This document shows positions 41,104 to 50,792 of a DNA stretch of 64,000 nucleotides, piece after piece. Origin of the DNA: Chloroflexota bacterium (GTDB lineage: Bacteria; Chloroflexota; Anaerolineae; Anaerolineales; Villigracilaceae). Every line of letters begins with the position of its first letter. Position 1 is the stretch's first letter. The notes below the pieces were generated by a model. That model ran no database searches and had not been told where the DNA came from. It worked only from the letters and a program-made list of their open reading frames with translations. The position numbers were made by a program, and so were the translations under genes. The DNA lies in assembly GCA_016234485.1 (NCBI GenBank), contig JACRBL010000004.1, positions 59,591 through 123,590 on the forward strand. The letters run 5' to 3'.

Positions 41104-43628
41104 ACGCTGTAAAGAATCCTGAATTTTCCAGGCGAGGCCGTTCGTATCGCACCCGTTTGAGTTGGGGCATCGTTTTGGTGGTTGCTTTTTCCGCGGCGAT
41201 CATCATGGCGTATACGTTCTATCGAACCAGCCTCACTAACGACTTCTTGGCAGACCAGGTGAATAATCAGGTTTTGGCGTTGACAGAGCATGAATTGGGA
41301 AACGCCGCCGAAGGTCACGCGGACAATCTGGAAATTTTCTTCGATTCAGCAGGTGAAGGAATTTCCACGCTGGGGGCGGTCGTCCAATCATTGCTAATCG
41401 AGGAAAGCGCCGCCGTAGAAGGCACAGGCTGGGACGCACGCACCAAGCTATCCCGCCTGCCTCAGGGCAGTTGGGATAACGCCAACGAGGATACAGGCTC
41501 GATCTTCGTGCCAGCGCGCGAACAACTTTCGGATGTAATGGTCGCGGAATTAAATACCATCAAGCGTCTCGACCTCTTTGCCCCCTCGGTGAAGAATAAA
41601 AACCCCGACATGATCGCCCTCTATTTTGGAAGCCTGGAAGGCGAAACGCTGTATTACCCCAACATTGACCTGGCGAACCTCCTGCCGCCCGATTTCGACG
41701 TGACGAAGCGCCCCTGGTTCAACGACGCCGCACCTTTGCAAAACCCCAAACGCGGCGTGGCTTGGTCCGAGCCATACGTGGACGCGGCGCTGAATGGATT
41801 GGTCGTGACCGCCAGTTACCCCGTCTATGGAACGGATGATCGTTTCCGCGGCGTGATCGCGGCCGATTTCCAACTTGTAAAGATCGCAGAGCATATATCA
41901 TCCATTCGATTTACCAAATCAGGCTACGCTTTTTTATTGGACAAAAAGGGACGTGTGATCGCCATGCCCTCGGAGGCCTATGCCGATTTTGGCCTGACCG
42001 CGGCTGACCTGCAAGATGAAGAGGGCATGAAGTCAATTATCAAGGCGGTGGATATCAAAGATATTGATATCTTTGAAGTCCTCACTAAAATGACATCTGC
42101 CCAGACTGGCATCAGACGGGCTTCAATGAATGGCGTGGATAAATATATCGCCTACCGCCCCATTCCATCGGTTGGATACAGTCTGGGGATCGTGGTCCCT
42201 GTGAGCGAAATGCAAGGGACGGTGATCGCCACACGTCAGAGAATGGAAAAAGAAACGAGCGCAACACACATCAACGTCTTGACCACGGCGGTCGTCCTGT
42301 TGGCAGTGGCCCTGCTGGTTTCACGTGCCATCGGCAACGCGCTGGCGCGTCCACTGACGCAACTGACTGAAACTGCCACACGTCTGGCCGAGGGCGATCT
42401 AAGCGTCGAGACTCCTGTGCGCTCGAACGATGAATTTGGCCTGCTGGCAAACGCGTTCAACGTGATGGCCGCGCGCCTGCGCGAGACCATTGGCTCGCTG
42501 GAAGAACGCGTGGCCGAACGCACCGCCGAGTTGGCGCAGACCTCGGCCCTCAGCGAAAAACGCGCGACCGAATTGAAGGCCGTTTCAGACGTGGCGCGCG
42601 CCATTTCCACCGAAAGTGATTTTGAGAAACTGCTGGATCTCATCACCAACCTGGTCAGTTTGGAATTTGGCTTCTACCATGTGGGCGTGTTCCTCATTGA
42701 CCACGTGAACAACCAGGCGGTCTTGCGCTCGGCCAACAGCCCGGGCGGAAAACGCATGATGGAACGCGGACACGCGCTCGCCATCGGACAGGTGGGCATC
42801 GTGGGCAACGTGGCCTCCACCGCCGCCCCTCGCATCGCCCTCGACGTGGGCAGGGACGCGACCTTCTTCAACAACCCCGACCTGCCCGAAACGCGCTCTG
42901 AAATGGCCCTGCCCCTCCGCCTGCGCGGACAGGCAATCGGCGTGCTGGATGTGCAAAGCCGCCAGCAAAACGCCTTCACCCAGGCCGACGTGGAGACCTT
43001 AACCATCCTGGCCGACCAGATCGCCATCGCCATCGAAAACGCCCGCCTGCTGGCCGAATCGAAACAGGCTCTGGTCGAATCGCAGATGCTGTATGGCGAA
43101 TACATCGGCAGCGCCTGGGAACGCAAGACCAATTGGAAGGCGACTGGATACCATTACGTGCCTGGATCGGGGCGCGCGTTGGAAGAGCCAGTGGAATGGG
43201 ACGAGGCGCAATCTGCCGTCCGTAGCGGGCGCGTCACCATTTCTGAACGGGAAGATTCCACCCTCGCCATCGCCGTGCCGATTCGACTGCAAAATCAGGT
43301 AATTGGCGTCTTGGATATCCGCTCCACCGAACTCACCCGCGAGTGGAGCGAAGACGAAATCGCCATGCTCGAAGCGATTGCAGACCGTCTGGCCCTCGCG
43401 CTGGAAAACGCCCGCCTCTTTGAAGAGACCTCCGGACGCGCCGCCCGCGAACACGCCGTCGCGGAGATCACCACGCGCATCCGCGAAACAAACGACCCGC
43501 AGGTGATGATCCGCACCGCCATTGAGGAACTACAACGCGTTTTGAAGGTCAGCCGCGTCGAGATCATTCCGCAGGTGGTTTCCGCACATCTGCCTGGACG
43601 GGAAGCGGGCCAGCAGGCCGCGCCCTAA
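41100..43628 (+). CDS. Double-Cache HAMP-GAF sensor without kinase domain
   Basis: The 842-residue protein has helix 20-41, a dCache_1 domain (about 45-390; KRPWFNDAAPL, VAWSEPYVDAALNG and YPVYGTDDRFRGVIAADF), helix about 391-415, HAMP (to 470), a coiled coil (ERVAERTAEL), a full GAF (495-650), a shortened GAF (660-770) and the tail ITTRIRETNDPQVMIRTAIE. dCache domains typically bind amino acids, amines or carboxylates, so an amino-acid signal would suit the threonine-synthase-like gene downstream. No output domain is present. Confidence 0.87.
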   Translation: MNAVKNPEFSRRGRSYRTRLSWGIVLVVAFSAAIIMAYTFYRTSLTNDFLADQVNNQVLALTEHELGNAAEGHADNLEIFFDSAGEGISTLGAVVQSLLIEESAAVEGTGWDARTKLSRLPQGSWDNANEDTGSIFVPAREQLSDVMVAELNTIKRLDLFAPSVKNKNPDMIALYFGSLEGETLYYPNIDLANLLPPDFDVTKRPWFNDAAPLQNPKRGVAWSEPYVDAALNGLVVTASYPVYGTDDRFRGVIAADFQLVKIAEHISSIRFTKSGYAFLLDKKGRVIAMPSEAYADFGLTAADLQDEEGMKSIIKAVDIKDIDIFEVLTKMTSAQTGIRRASMNGVDKYIAYRPIPSVGYSLGIVVPVSEMQGTVIATRQRMEKETSATHINVLTTAVVLLAVALLVSRAIGNALARPLTQLTETATRLAEGDLSVETPVRSNDEFGLLANAFNVMAARLRETIGSLEERVAERTAELAQTSALSEKRATELKAVSDVARAISTESDFEKLLDLITNLVSLEFGFYHVGVFLIDHVNNQAVLRSANSPGGKRMMERGHALAIGQVGIVGNVASTAAPRIALDVGRDATFFNNPDLPETRSEMALPLRLRGQAIGVLDVQSRQQNAFTQADVETLTILADQIAIAIENARLLAESKQALVESQMLYGEYIGSAWERKTNWKATGYHYVPGSGRALEEPVEWDEAQSAVRSGRVTISEREDSTLAIAVPIRLQNQVIGVLDIRSTELTREWSEDEIAMLEAIADRLALALENARLFEETSGRAAREHAVAEITTRIRETNDPQVMIRTAIEELQRVLKVSRVEIIPQVVSAHLPGREAGQQAAP

Positions 43629-43642
43629 GTTGGAGAATTATC

Positions 43643-44428
43643 ATGACATATACGATTGCCATCTCGAATGAAAAAGGCGGAGTCGCCAAAACCACCACCA
43701 CTTTATCGCTGGGCGGCGCGCTGGCCGAATTGGGACATCGCGTCTTGCTGATAGACATGGACCCGCAGGCCAACTTGACCCTGGCGCTGGGCTTCGAGCC
43801 GGGCGAGGCGGCGAAGACCTCCGCGAATGTGTTGATCGAGTCTTTACCGTTGCAAAGCGCCATCCATAAATCGGATTTCGAGCGCATCGACCTGGTTCCC
43901 TGCAACGCGCGCATTGAGAGCGCGGAGCAATTCCTGCCTGTGCGCAGCGCCTATCTCACCACCCTGCGTTCCGCGCTGGCGCAGGTGGCGGGGCTTGGCT
44001 ACGATTACACCCTGCTCGATTGCCCGCCCGCGCTGGGAGCCATTACGCTTAACGCGCTGGCGGCCTCGGACTTGTTGTTAATCCCCACCCAGGCGGAATA
44101 TTTTTCAGCCTACGCTCTCCGCAACATGATGACGGTGATCCGCCGCATCCGTAAAGAGGCCAATCCCAACCTGGCCTACCGCATTCTTGTCACCTTGCTG
44201 GATCGTCGCAACCGCACCCATCGAAGCATTTACGAGCAATTGATCTCCACCTTCGGCGATGGCATCTTCGAGACCGTCATCGAACTGGATACTAAATTGC
44301 GCGAAAGCCCCATTGCCGGGCAACCCATTACGAGTTACATGCCCGCCAGCCGCGGCTCTTTACAATATCGCGTGCTGGCCGAGGAGTTGATACAGTATGC
44401 CAAAGAAACCCACCAGCAAGCGGCTTGA
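43643..44428 (+). CDS. ParA/Soj-family ATPase
   Basis: The 261-residue protein has the deviant Walker A box EKGGVAKTTTTL (about residues 9-20), LLIDMDPQANLTLAL and Walker B YTLLDCPPALG, the ParA/MinD fold. There is no ParB gene next to it, and it sits between six sensors and the hybrid kinase, overlapping the kinase gene by 32 bases. ParA-type ATPases position chromosomes, plasmids or chemosensory arrays; here, positioning of the sensor-kinase assembly is an attractive inference. Confidence 0.88.
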   Translation: MTYTIAISNEKGGVAKTTTTLSLGGALAELGHRVLLIDMDPQANLTLALGFEPGEAAKTSANVLIESLPLQSAIHKSDFERIDLVPCNARIESAEQFLPVRSAYLTTLRSALAQVAGLGYDYTLLDCPPALGAITLNALAASDLLLIPTQAEYFSAYALRNMMTVIRRIRKEANPNLAYRILVTLLDRRNRTHRSIYEQLISTFGDGIFETVIELDTKLRESPIAGQPITSYMPASRGSLQYRVLAEELIQYAKETHQQAA

Positions 44429-47400
44429 TAAACTCTTCGACAACATGGAGCAGGAATCGGTTGATCCTGCCGCCAAGGTTGAGAAGAAGAAGCCGCTTCG
44501 CCCCGGTGAAAGAAAACCGCCTCTCAGCGCGGCGCATGCCGTTCCCACGCGGCCGTTGCCTCGCGCCTCCGCGCCCGCCCAGACGGGCGCGCTCGAACCG
44601 GCGGAAACTGTCGCCATAGCCCAGCACGGCGGCGGAGGGTCGCCATCCAGCATGTCGCTGGCTTTTCAATTGGATCATCGCAACTGGGCCACCCTCCAGG
44701 TGGTGGACGAGGCGGCCGAACGCGAGTGGGATTCAAACGAACAACAACTCGTGAAGCAGGTGACGGAACAGCTCACGCAGGCGCTCGAAAATGCGCGCCT
44801 CTTTCAGGAAACGCGCTCGCGCGCCGAGGAACTCGCCATTCTCAACGAGATGGGGCGCGAACTCACTTCGCTCTTTAACGTCGAATCCATCGCCGAGGCC
44901 ATTTACCGATACGCCAGCCGCCTGATGGATACGACCAATCTGTTTGTAACCCTCTTCGATGAAGCCAAACAGGAACTCAAACCCGTCTATGTGATTTCGA
45001 ATCGCGAGCGCCTCGAAATTCCGGCGCGCAAAGCGCAAAATACCCTCACCGATCACGTTCTGCGCACGCGCAAGACGCTCTTCATTCCAGACGACCTGAC
45101 CGCGCGCATCAAAGACCTGGGCATTGAAATGTCCACTTACGGCAACAACCGTCCCGCGCTGTGCTGGCTGGGAGCCCCCATGCTGGCGGGCGAAACGGCC
45201 ATCGGTGCGATCGTTTTGCAAAATACCGATCTCGCGAATGTATTTACCGAACGCCATCGCGACCTGCTGACGGCCATTGCCGGCCAGGCCGCCATCGCCA
45301 TTCAAAATGCGCGCCTGTTCGAGGAGACCCAAAGGCACTCGGAGGAACTGAGCGTTCTCAACGAACTCAATCAGCGCCTTTCGGCCCAGTTGAATGTGGA
45401 TCAGGTGTTGCAGGAAATTTACGACGGCGTGACGCGCCTGATTGACGCCAAGAACTTTTATATTGGCTTGCATTCCCCCGAAAAGAACGAAATCTCATTT
45501 CCTCTCAATGTCTCCGAATCGGTAGTGGATAAATCCATCGTCACCATCCCGGCCGATAAAGGCATGACGGGGCATGTTCTTCGCACACGAAAACCCCTCT
45601 TTGCCCCTGAAAATGTGGTCGAAGTCATGCAAAAACTGGGCATCGCCGTGGTAGGCGAGCCTGCCAAATGCTGGATGGGCGTTCCCCTGTTCCTGGGCGA
45701 ACAGGTCATTGGCGTGATGGCTGCGCAATCCTATACGGAACCGAACGCCTACAGCGAGCACGATCTCGAATTGATGACCGCCATCTCCGCGCAGGCCGCC
45801 ATCGCCATTCAAAACGCGCGCCTGTTCAGCGAGACCGAGCGTCGCGCCCGGGAGATCAGCGCCCTGGCAGAGATCACCGCCGCCGCGTCGCAATCGCTCG
45901 ACCTGAAAAGCATCCTGAACGACGTGCTTCAAAAAGTTTTGAAGACGCTGGAATTTGAAGCGGGATTTGTCACCATCTTTAACCAAAAGCGCGGCGTATT
46001 GGAACGGGCGGCGCGGTTTGGTCTGCCAGGCGAAATGCCCGCCGACCCCGCCGAGGGCCTGGAAGGATCGCTGTGCAATTACATATACAAGCATGGGCAG
46101 ATGTTCGCCACCCATGATCTGCGCCAAAATTCCCCCGTGGACGCGAGCGATTCCATCGCCCAGGGATTCTTGGGCTACCTCGGCATTCCGCTGACCTTGC
46201 GTGGCGCAACCATCGGGACGCTGTGCGTGTTTCGTAAAAACGTCGAGCCGATCCCCGAAAACTCAATTGTGCTGGCGCGCTCCATTGGCAACCAGATTGG
46301 GTTCGCTATCGAAAACGCGCGCCTGTTCGAGGAGATGCGCGTTTCGCAACAGGCGCTGACCCGCTCCGAGGGCGACCTGCGCGCCCTGTTCGCTTCAATG
46401 CAGGATGTGGTTTTGGTGATTGACCGGGATACGCGCTACGTCCGCATCGCGCCCACCAACCCGTCGAAGTTGTTCCGTCCGCCCGAGGAGCTGATCGGCC
46501 AGCGCATGGACGACATCCTGCCCCCCGAAACGAGCGAACCGTTCCATGCCGTCATCAAGCAGGCCCTCGAAACAGGCGAAGCCGCCCAGATTGAATACAA
46601 ACTTCCGATCGGCGATCAAGAGTTCTGGTTCCTTGCCAGCGTCAGTCGTTTGAACGAAAACGAAGTCTTTTGGGTTGCACGCGATATCACCCAGCGTAAA
46701 GAGTCGGAAGTGGAATTGCAGAAATTCAAACTGGGCATTGACCAGTCGTCCGACGCGGTCTTTATGACGGATATTAACGGCAAGATCACCTACGTGAACC
46801 CTGGCTTTGAAGCCGTTTACGGATATACAAAAGAAGAAGCCGTCGGTCAAAATCCTCGCATTGTCAAATCGGGGCTTCTGACAAAAGAAAATTACGAGCA
46901 GTTTTGGGATACGCTCCTGCACAAGCATAGCGTGACGGGCGAGATCGTCAACAAGACCAAGGACGGCAGGCTGGTCACCATCGCGGGAACCAACAGCCCG
47001 ATTCTGAGCGAGAACGGCGAGATCCTTGGCTTTTTGGCCGTGCATCACGACATCACCGCCGCCAAACAGGCCGAAGACACGTTACGCCGCCGCAACGAAT
47101 ACCTCTCGGCCACGGCGGAAATTTCCCGATTGGTCACGTCCACGCTGGATATGCCCACGCTCTTCTCACGGACTGCGAACCTGGTGAGCCAACGCTTCGG
47201 CTTTTACCACGCTGGCATCTTTGTCACCGAAGAGACGGGCTTCCGCGCCATCCTGCAAGCCGCCACCGGTGAAGCGGGCGCGGAAATGTTGCGCCAGAAA
47301 CACAGCCTGGCGGTCGGCTCAAAATCGGTGGTTGGCGAAGTGACCGAAAGCGGGCACGCCGTGATCGTGAACGACACCGTAAACAGCGCCGTCCACAAAT

Positions 47401-49091
47401 TCAACCCGCTCCTGCCCGAGACGCACGCTGAAGCCGCCCTGCCCCTGCGCGTGGGTTCGCGCACCATCGGCGCGCTCGACATCCAATCCATCCACCCGAA
47501 TGCCTTCTCGGAGAACGACATCGCCGTGCTGCAGATCCTGGCCGACCAGGTGGCAATTGCCATTGATAACGCGCGCTCCTACGAGCTCTCGATGCAAGCC
47601 GTGAAGGAAATGCGCGAGGCCGATAAACTCAAGAGCCAGTTCCTTGCCAACATGAGCCATGAACTGCGTACGCCGCTCAACTCCATCATCGGTTTCTCGC
47701 GCGTCATCATCAAAGGCATAGACGGCCCTATCACCGACTTGCAACAGCAGGATCTGCTCGCCATCCATAATTCCGGTCAGCACCTGCTCGGACTCATCAA
47801 CGACATCCTCGACCTCTCGCGCATCGAAGCCGGCAAGATGGAATTGACCTTCGACGAAGTGAACCTGGGCGACCTCATCACCAGCGTTCTTTCCACCGTG
47901 ACGGGCCTCATTAAAGACAAACAAATCACCCTGCACCGCGACATCCCCTCCGACCTGCCCACCGTCCGCGCGGACGCGATGCGCGTGCGCCAGGTGTTGC
48001 TCAACCTGCTCTCCAACGCGGCCAAATTCACAGACGAGGGCGCGATCACCGTTCACGCCAGCGTAAAAGAAGCCGCCACCGGCCACCCCGAAATCACCGT
48101 GCGCGTGACGGATACGGGGCCGGGCATCTCCGCCGAAGACCAGACGAAACTCTTCCAGCCCTTCTCGCAGGTGGACGCTTCGCCCACGCGCAAGAGCGGC
48201 GGGTCGGGTTTGGGACTCTCCATCTCCAATCACCTCATCCAGATGCACGGCGGGCACATCGGACTCGAAAGCGAAGTGGGCCAGGGCAGTACCTTCTATT
48301 TCACCCTGCCCGCCTTCCGCGGCAAGAGCGAGAGCGAACACCCGCACGGCAACCGCGTTATCCTCGCCATTGACGACGACCCGCAGATCATCAACCTGTA
48401 TGAACGCTATCTCCAGCCGCAGGGCTACCAGGTGGTGGCGCTCAGCGACCCCACACGCGCGGTGGAACGTGTTAAACTTTTGAAACCGATGGCCGTGACG
48501 CTCGATATCATGATGCCGGGCTACGACGGCTGGCGCGTGTTGGCCGATTTGAAATCCAATCCCGAAACGCGCGATGTGCCGGTCATCGTTTGCAGTATCA
48601 TCGAAGACAGGGAAAAAGGATTCAGCCTGGGCGCGGCTGATTACTTGGTGAAACCCATCATCGAAGACGATTTGCTCAACTCGCTCGACCGCCTGAACTC
48701 CGATGGCCGCATCCATGACGTGCTGGTGGTGGACGACAATCCCGATACTTTGCGCCTCATCGAGAAGATGATGTCGCGGCATGGTCAGTACCGCGCCATC
48801 ACGGTTCGGGGCGGGAACGAGGGCTGGACAGTCATCCAAACGCGTCCACCCCAGGCCGTGATCCTCGACCTGTTCATGCCGGACATGAACGGTTTTGAAA
48901 TCCTGGAAAAAATGCGCGCGGACGAAAAACTGCGCGACGTTCCCGTCATCATCGTCACCAGCGGCGAACTGACGGTGGAACAGGCCCGGCAATTCCAGGA
49001 GTTTGGACAGCGCATGATTCAAAAAAGCGCGTTGAATGAAAAGCAACTTATTCAGACATTGGAGCGAACGCTCCAGCGCGCTCAAAAATAA
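44397..49091 (+). CDS. Giant soluble hybrid histidine kinase (GAF-PAS-GAF-HisKA-HATPase-REC-REC)
   Basis: The 1564-residue protein has a disordered basic/proline-rich lead (1-85), the last third of a GAF domain (about 85-138, NWATLQVVDEAAEREWDSNE to ALENARLFQET), three GAFs (141-308, 309-482, 490-645), two PAS (655-775, 775-895), a GAF (905-1060), HisKA with MSHELRTPLNSIIGF (His about 1088), HATPase with NLLSNAAKF, DTGPGI and GGSGLGLSI, and two receivers with Asp in LDIMMPGYDG (about 1370) and LDLFMPDMNG (about 1488). There is no membrane segment. It is the only kinase in the operon of six sensors lacking output domains, so it is probably their common effector. GAGGAG precedes the ATG; it overlaps parA by 32 bases. 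Confidence 0.9.
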   Translation: MPKKPTSKRLDKLFDNMEQESVDPAAKVEKKKPLRPGERKPPLSAAHAVPTRPLPRASAPAQTGALEPAETVAIAQHGGGGSPSSMSLAFQLDHRNWATLQVVDEAAEREWDSNEQQLVKQVTEQLTQALENARLFQETRSRAEELAILNEMGRELTSLFNVESIAEAIYRYASRLMDTTNLFVTLFDEAKQELKPVYVISNRERLEIPARKAQNTLTDHVLRTRKTLFIPDDLTARIKDLGIEMSTYGNNRPALCWLGAPMLAGETAIGAIVLQNTDLANVFTERHRDLLTAIAGQAAIAIQNARLFEETQRHSEELSVLNELNQRLSAQLNVDQVLQEIYDGVTRLIDAKNFYIGLHSPEKNEISFPLNVSESVVDKSIVTIPADKGMTGHVLRTRKPLFAPENVVEVMQKLGIAVVGEPAKCWMGVPLFLGEQVIGVMAAQSYTEPNAYSEHDLELMTAISAQAAIAIQNARLFSETERRAREISALAEITAAASQSLDLKSILNDVLQKVLKTLEFEAGFVTIFNQKRGVLERAARFGLPGEMPADPAEGLEGSLCNYIYKHGQMFATHDLRQNSPVDASDSIAQGFLGYLGIPLTLRGATIGTLCVFRKNVEPIPENSIVLARSIGNQIGFAIENARLFEEMRVSQQALTRSEGDLRALFASMQDVVLVIDRDTRYVRIAPTNPSKLFRPPEELIGQRMDDILPPETSEPFHAVIKQALETGEAAQIEYKLPIGDQEFWFLASVSRLNENEVFWVARDITQRKESEVELQKFKLGIDQSSDAVFMTDINGKITYVNPGFEAVYGYTKEEAVGQNPRIVKSGLLTKENYEQFWDTLLHKHSVTGEIVNKTKDGRLVTIAGTNSPILSENGEILGFLAVHHDITAAKQAEDTLRRRNEYLSATAEISRLVTSTLDMPTLFSRTANLVSQRFGFYHAGIFVTEETGFRAILQAATGEAGAEMLRQKHSLAVGSKSVVGEVTESGHAVIVNDTVNSAVHKFNPLLPETHAEAALPLRVGSRTIGALDIQSIHPNAFSENDIAVLQILADQVAIAIDNARSYELSMQAVKEMREADKLKSQFLANMSHELRTPLNSIIGFSRVIIKGIDGPITDLQQQDLLAIHNSGQHLLGLINDILDLSRIEAGKMELTFDEVNLGDLITSVLSTVTGLIKDKQITLHRDIPSDLPTVRADAMRVRQVLLNLLSNAAKFTDEGAITVHASVKEAATGHPEITVRVTDTGPGISAEDQTKLFQPFSQVDASPTRKSGGSGLGLSISNHLIQMHGGHIGLESEVGQGSTFYFTLPAFRGKSESEHPHGNRVILAIDDDPQIINLYERYLQPQGYQVVALSDPTRAVERVKLLKPMAVTLDIMMPGYDGWRVLADLKSNPETRDVPVIVCSIIEDREKGFSLGAADYLVKPIIEDDLLNSLDRLNSDGRIHDVLVVDDNPDTLRLIEKMMSRHGQYRAITVRGGNEGWTVIQTRPPQAVILDLFMPDMNGFEILEKMRADEKLRDVPVIIVTSGELTVEQARQFQEFGQRMIQKSALNEKQLIQTLERTLQRAQK

Positions 49092-49114
49092 ACGCTTCAG
49101 GACACCCTTTATCC

Positions 49115-50779
49115 ATGCCTTTTTCCGTCAAGTGTATTGACTGCGGTCATGCCGCTCCATTCACGCCAGGCTCCATTAATTGCCCTCGTTGCAATAGCCA
49201 ATGGCGTGAAGCGGATTACGACTTCGAGACCGCGGCCAAGTCGCTCCTCTCTCAGATTTCGGTTCGCCCCTTTGACTTATGGCGGTATCGTGAATTGTTA
49301 CCTGTCCGCAACCCCAACCCCACCCTCAGCCTGGGCGAGGGTGGCACGCCTTTAATCCGCGCCGTGAACCTCGGCATGATGCTGGGCAACCCCAACATCT
49401 ACATCAAGGATGAGCGCCAGGGGCCGACCGGCTCCTTTAAAGACAGGCAGGCCGCCGTCACGATCGCCGCGCTGAAAGAGGCGGGCATCACCGAGATGGT
49501 GGCCGCGTCCACGGGCAATGTCGCCATCGCGTATTCGGCCTACGCGGCGCGGGCGGGCATCAAACTTTGGGCGTTTGTCACCAGCCTCGTCCCCGCGGTG
49601 AAGATGCGCGAGATCGCGCTTTATGGAAGCCAGGTGGTAAAAGTGACCGCCTCCTACGACCAGGCCAAACAACTCGCGGCCGAGTTCGCCCGCCAGCGCG
49701 GACTCTACCTCGACACCGGCGCGCGCACCATCACATCCATCGAAGCCATGAAGACCATCGCCTTCGAGATCAGCGAACAGATTACCGCGGCCATCGGCCC
49801 GACCACGCATGGAACGCCCACCCGTTGGCGCGCGCCCGATTGGTACATTCAGGCCATTAGCGGCGGGATGGGACCGCTTGGCGTTTACAAAGGTTTTCGT
49901 GAATTAAGACAAATGGGACTGGTGGATCGCATCCCCGCGCTCGCGCCCATTCAAGCCGAGGGTTGCGCGCCGATGGTCAACGCGTGGAAGAAGGGACTCG
50001 AAAAGGCCGAGCCCGTCACCACGCCGCGCACACGCATCGAGACGCTCGCCACCGGCGACCCCGGCCGTTCCTACACCCTGCTTCGCAACCAGGTACTGGA
50101 AACCAACGGCGACTTTGAAAGCGTGACGGACGAGGAAGCCTTCCGCGCCATGCACGTGCTGGCGAAAATGGAGGGCATCTCGGCTGAACCTGCCGCGGGC
50201 GTGGCCTTCGCGGGCCTGTTTAAACTGATTCGCGCGGGGCGCATCAAAGCCGACGACGTGGTGGTGATCAACTGCACAGGCCACACCATGCCCGCCGAAC
50301 AAGCGGTGCTGGGAGACAACTGGTCGCGCAACGTGATCCTGCCGCCCAAAGAGGAGACCAAACCCGAAGACGGATTGCTGGCCGCGCTCACCAGCGTCGC
50401 GCCCGACCGCTTCCAGCGCGTGGCGATTGTGGACGACAGCCCCGAGTCGCGCCGCCTCATCCGCCGCATTTTGCAATCGCAGGGCGACTTCCACATCTCC
50501 GAGGCCGATAACGGACAGGCTGGCCTGACGCTGATTCAAAAAGAATTGCCCGACCTCGTGATCCTCGACCTGATGATGCCCGATATGGACGGTTTCGCCG
50601 TGCTGGACGCGCTCAAATCCAACGCGGACACGGCGCAGATCCCCGTAATCGTCGCATCTGCCAAGGAATTGACGCCCGAAGAGAAGACCCGCCTCGAGGG
50701 GCAGATTCAGGCGCTCATGCAAAAGGGCGATTTCTTGAACGACGAATTCCTCCAGGAGGTCCGGTCATTGCTGCGTTGA
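49115..50779 (+). CDS. Threonine-synthase-like PLP enzyme fused to a response-regulator receiver domain
   Basis: The 554-residue protein has three parts. Residues 7-28 form a zinc ribbon (CIDC and CPRC). Residues about 60-415 are a fold-type II PLP enzyme like threonine synthase: LSLGEGGTPLI, TGSFKDRQAAV with the PLP lysine at about residue 109, STGNVAIAYSAYAARAG and AISGGMGPLGVYKGF. Residues about 433-554 are a receiver with IVDDSPESRRLI, phospho-acceptor Asp485 in LDLMMPDMDG and IVASAKE. Threonine synthase makes threonine from O-phosphohomoserine; a receiver on this enzyme is unusual and suggests control by phosphorylation from the kinase 23 bp upstream. Whether it makes threonine is unproven. 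Confidence 0.88.
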   Translation: MPFSVKCIDCGHAAPFTPGSINCPRCNSQWREADYDFETAAKSLLSQISVRPFDLWRYRELLPVRNPNPTLSLGEGGTPLIRAVNLGMMLGNPNIYIKDERQGPTGSFKDRQAAVTIAALKEAGITEMVAASTGNVAIAYSAYAARAGIKLWAFVTSLVPAVKMREIALYGSQVVKVTASYDQAKQLAAEFARQRGLYLDTGARTITSIEAMKTIAFEISEQITAAIGPTTHGTPTRWRAPDWYIQAISGGMGPLGVYKGFRELRQMGLVDRIPALAPIQAEGCAPMVNAWKKGLEKAEPVTTPRTRIETLATGDPGRSYTLLRNQVLETNGDFESVTDEEAFRAMHVLAKMEGISAEPAAGVAFAGLFKLIRAGRIKADDVVVINCTGHTMPAEQAVLGDNWSRNVILPPKEETKPEDGLLAALTSVAPDRFQRVAIVDDSPESRRLIRRILQSQGDFHISEADNGQAGLTLIQKELPDLVILDLMMPDMDGFAVLDALKSNADTAQIPVIVASAKELTPEEKTRLEGQIQALMQKGDFLNDEFLQEVRSLLR

Positions 50780-50792
50780 CCGGGTAGTTCCC

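Noticed and set aside
47319..49085. Minus-strand open frame of 588 codons opposite the hybrid kinase
   Set aside because: Complement of HisKA, HATPase and receiver domains that are intact on the + strand; histidine-rich low-information translation.
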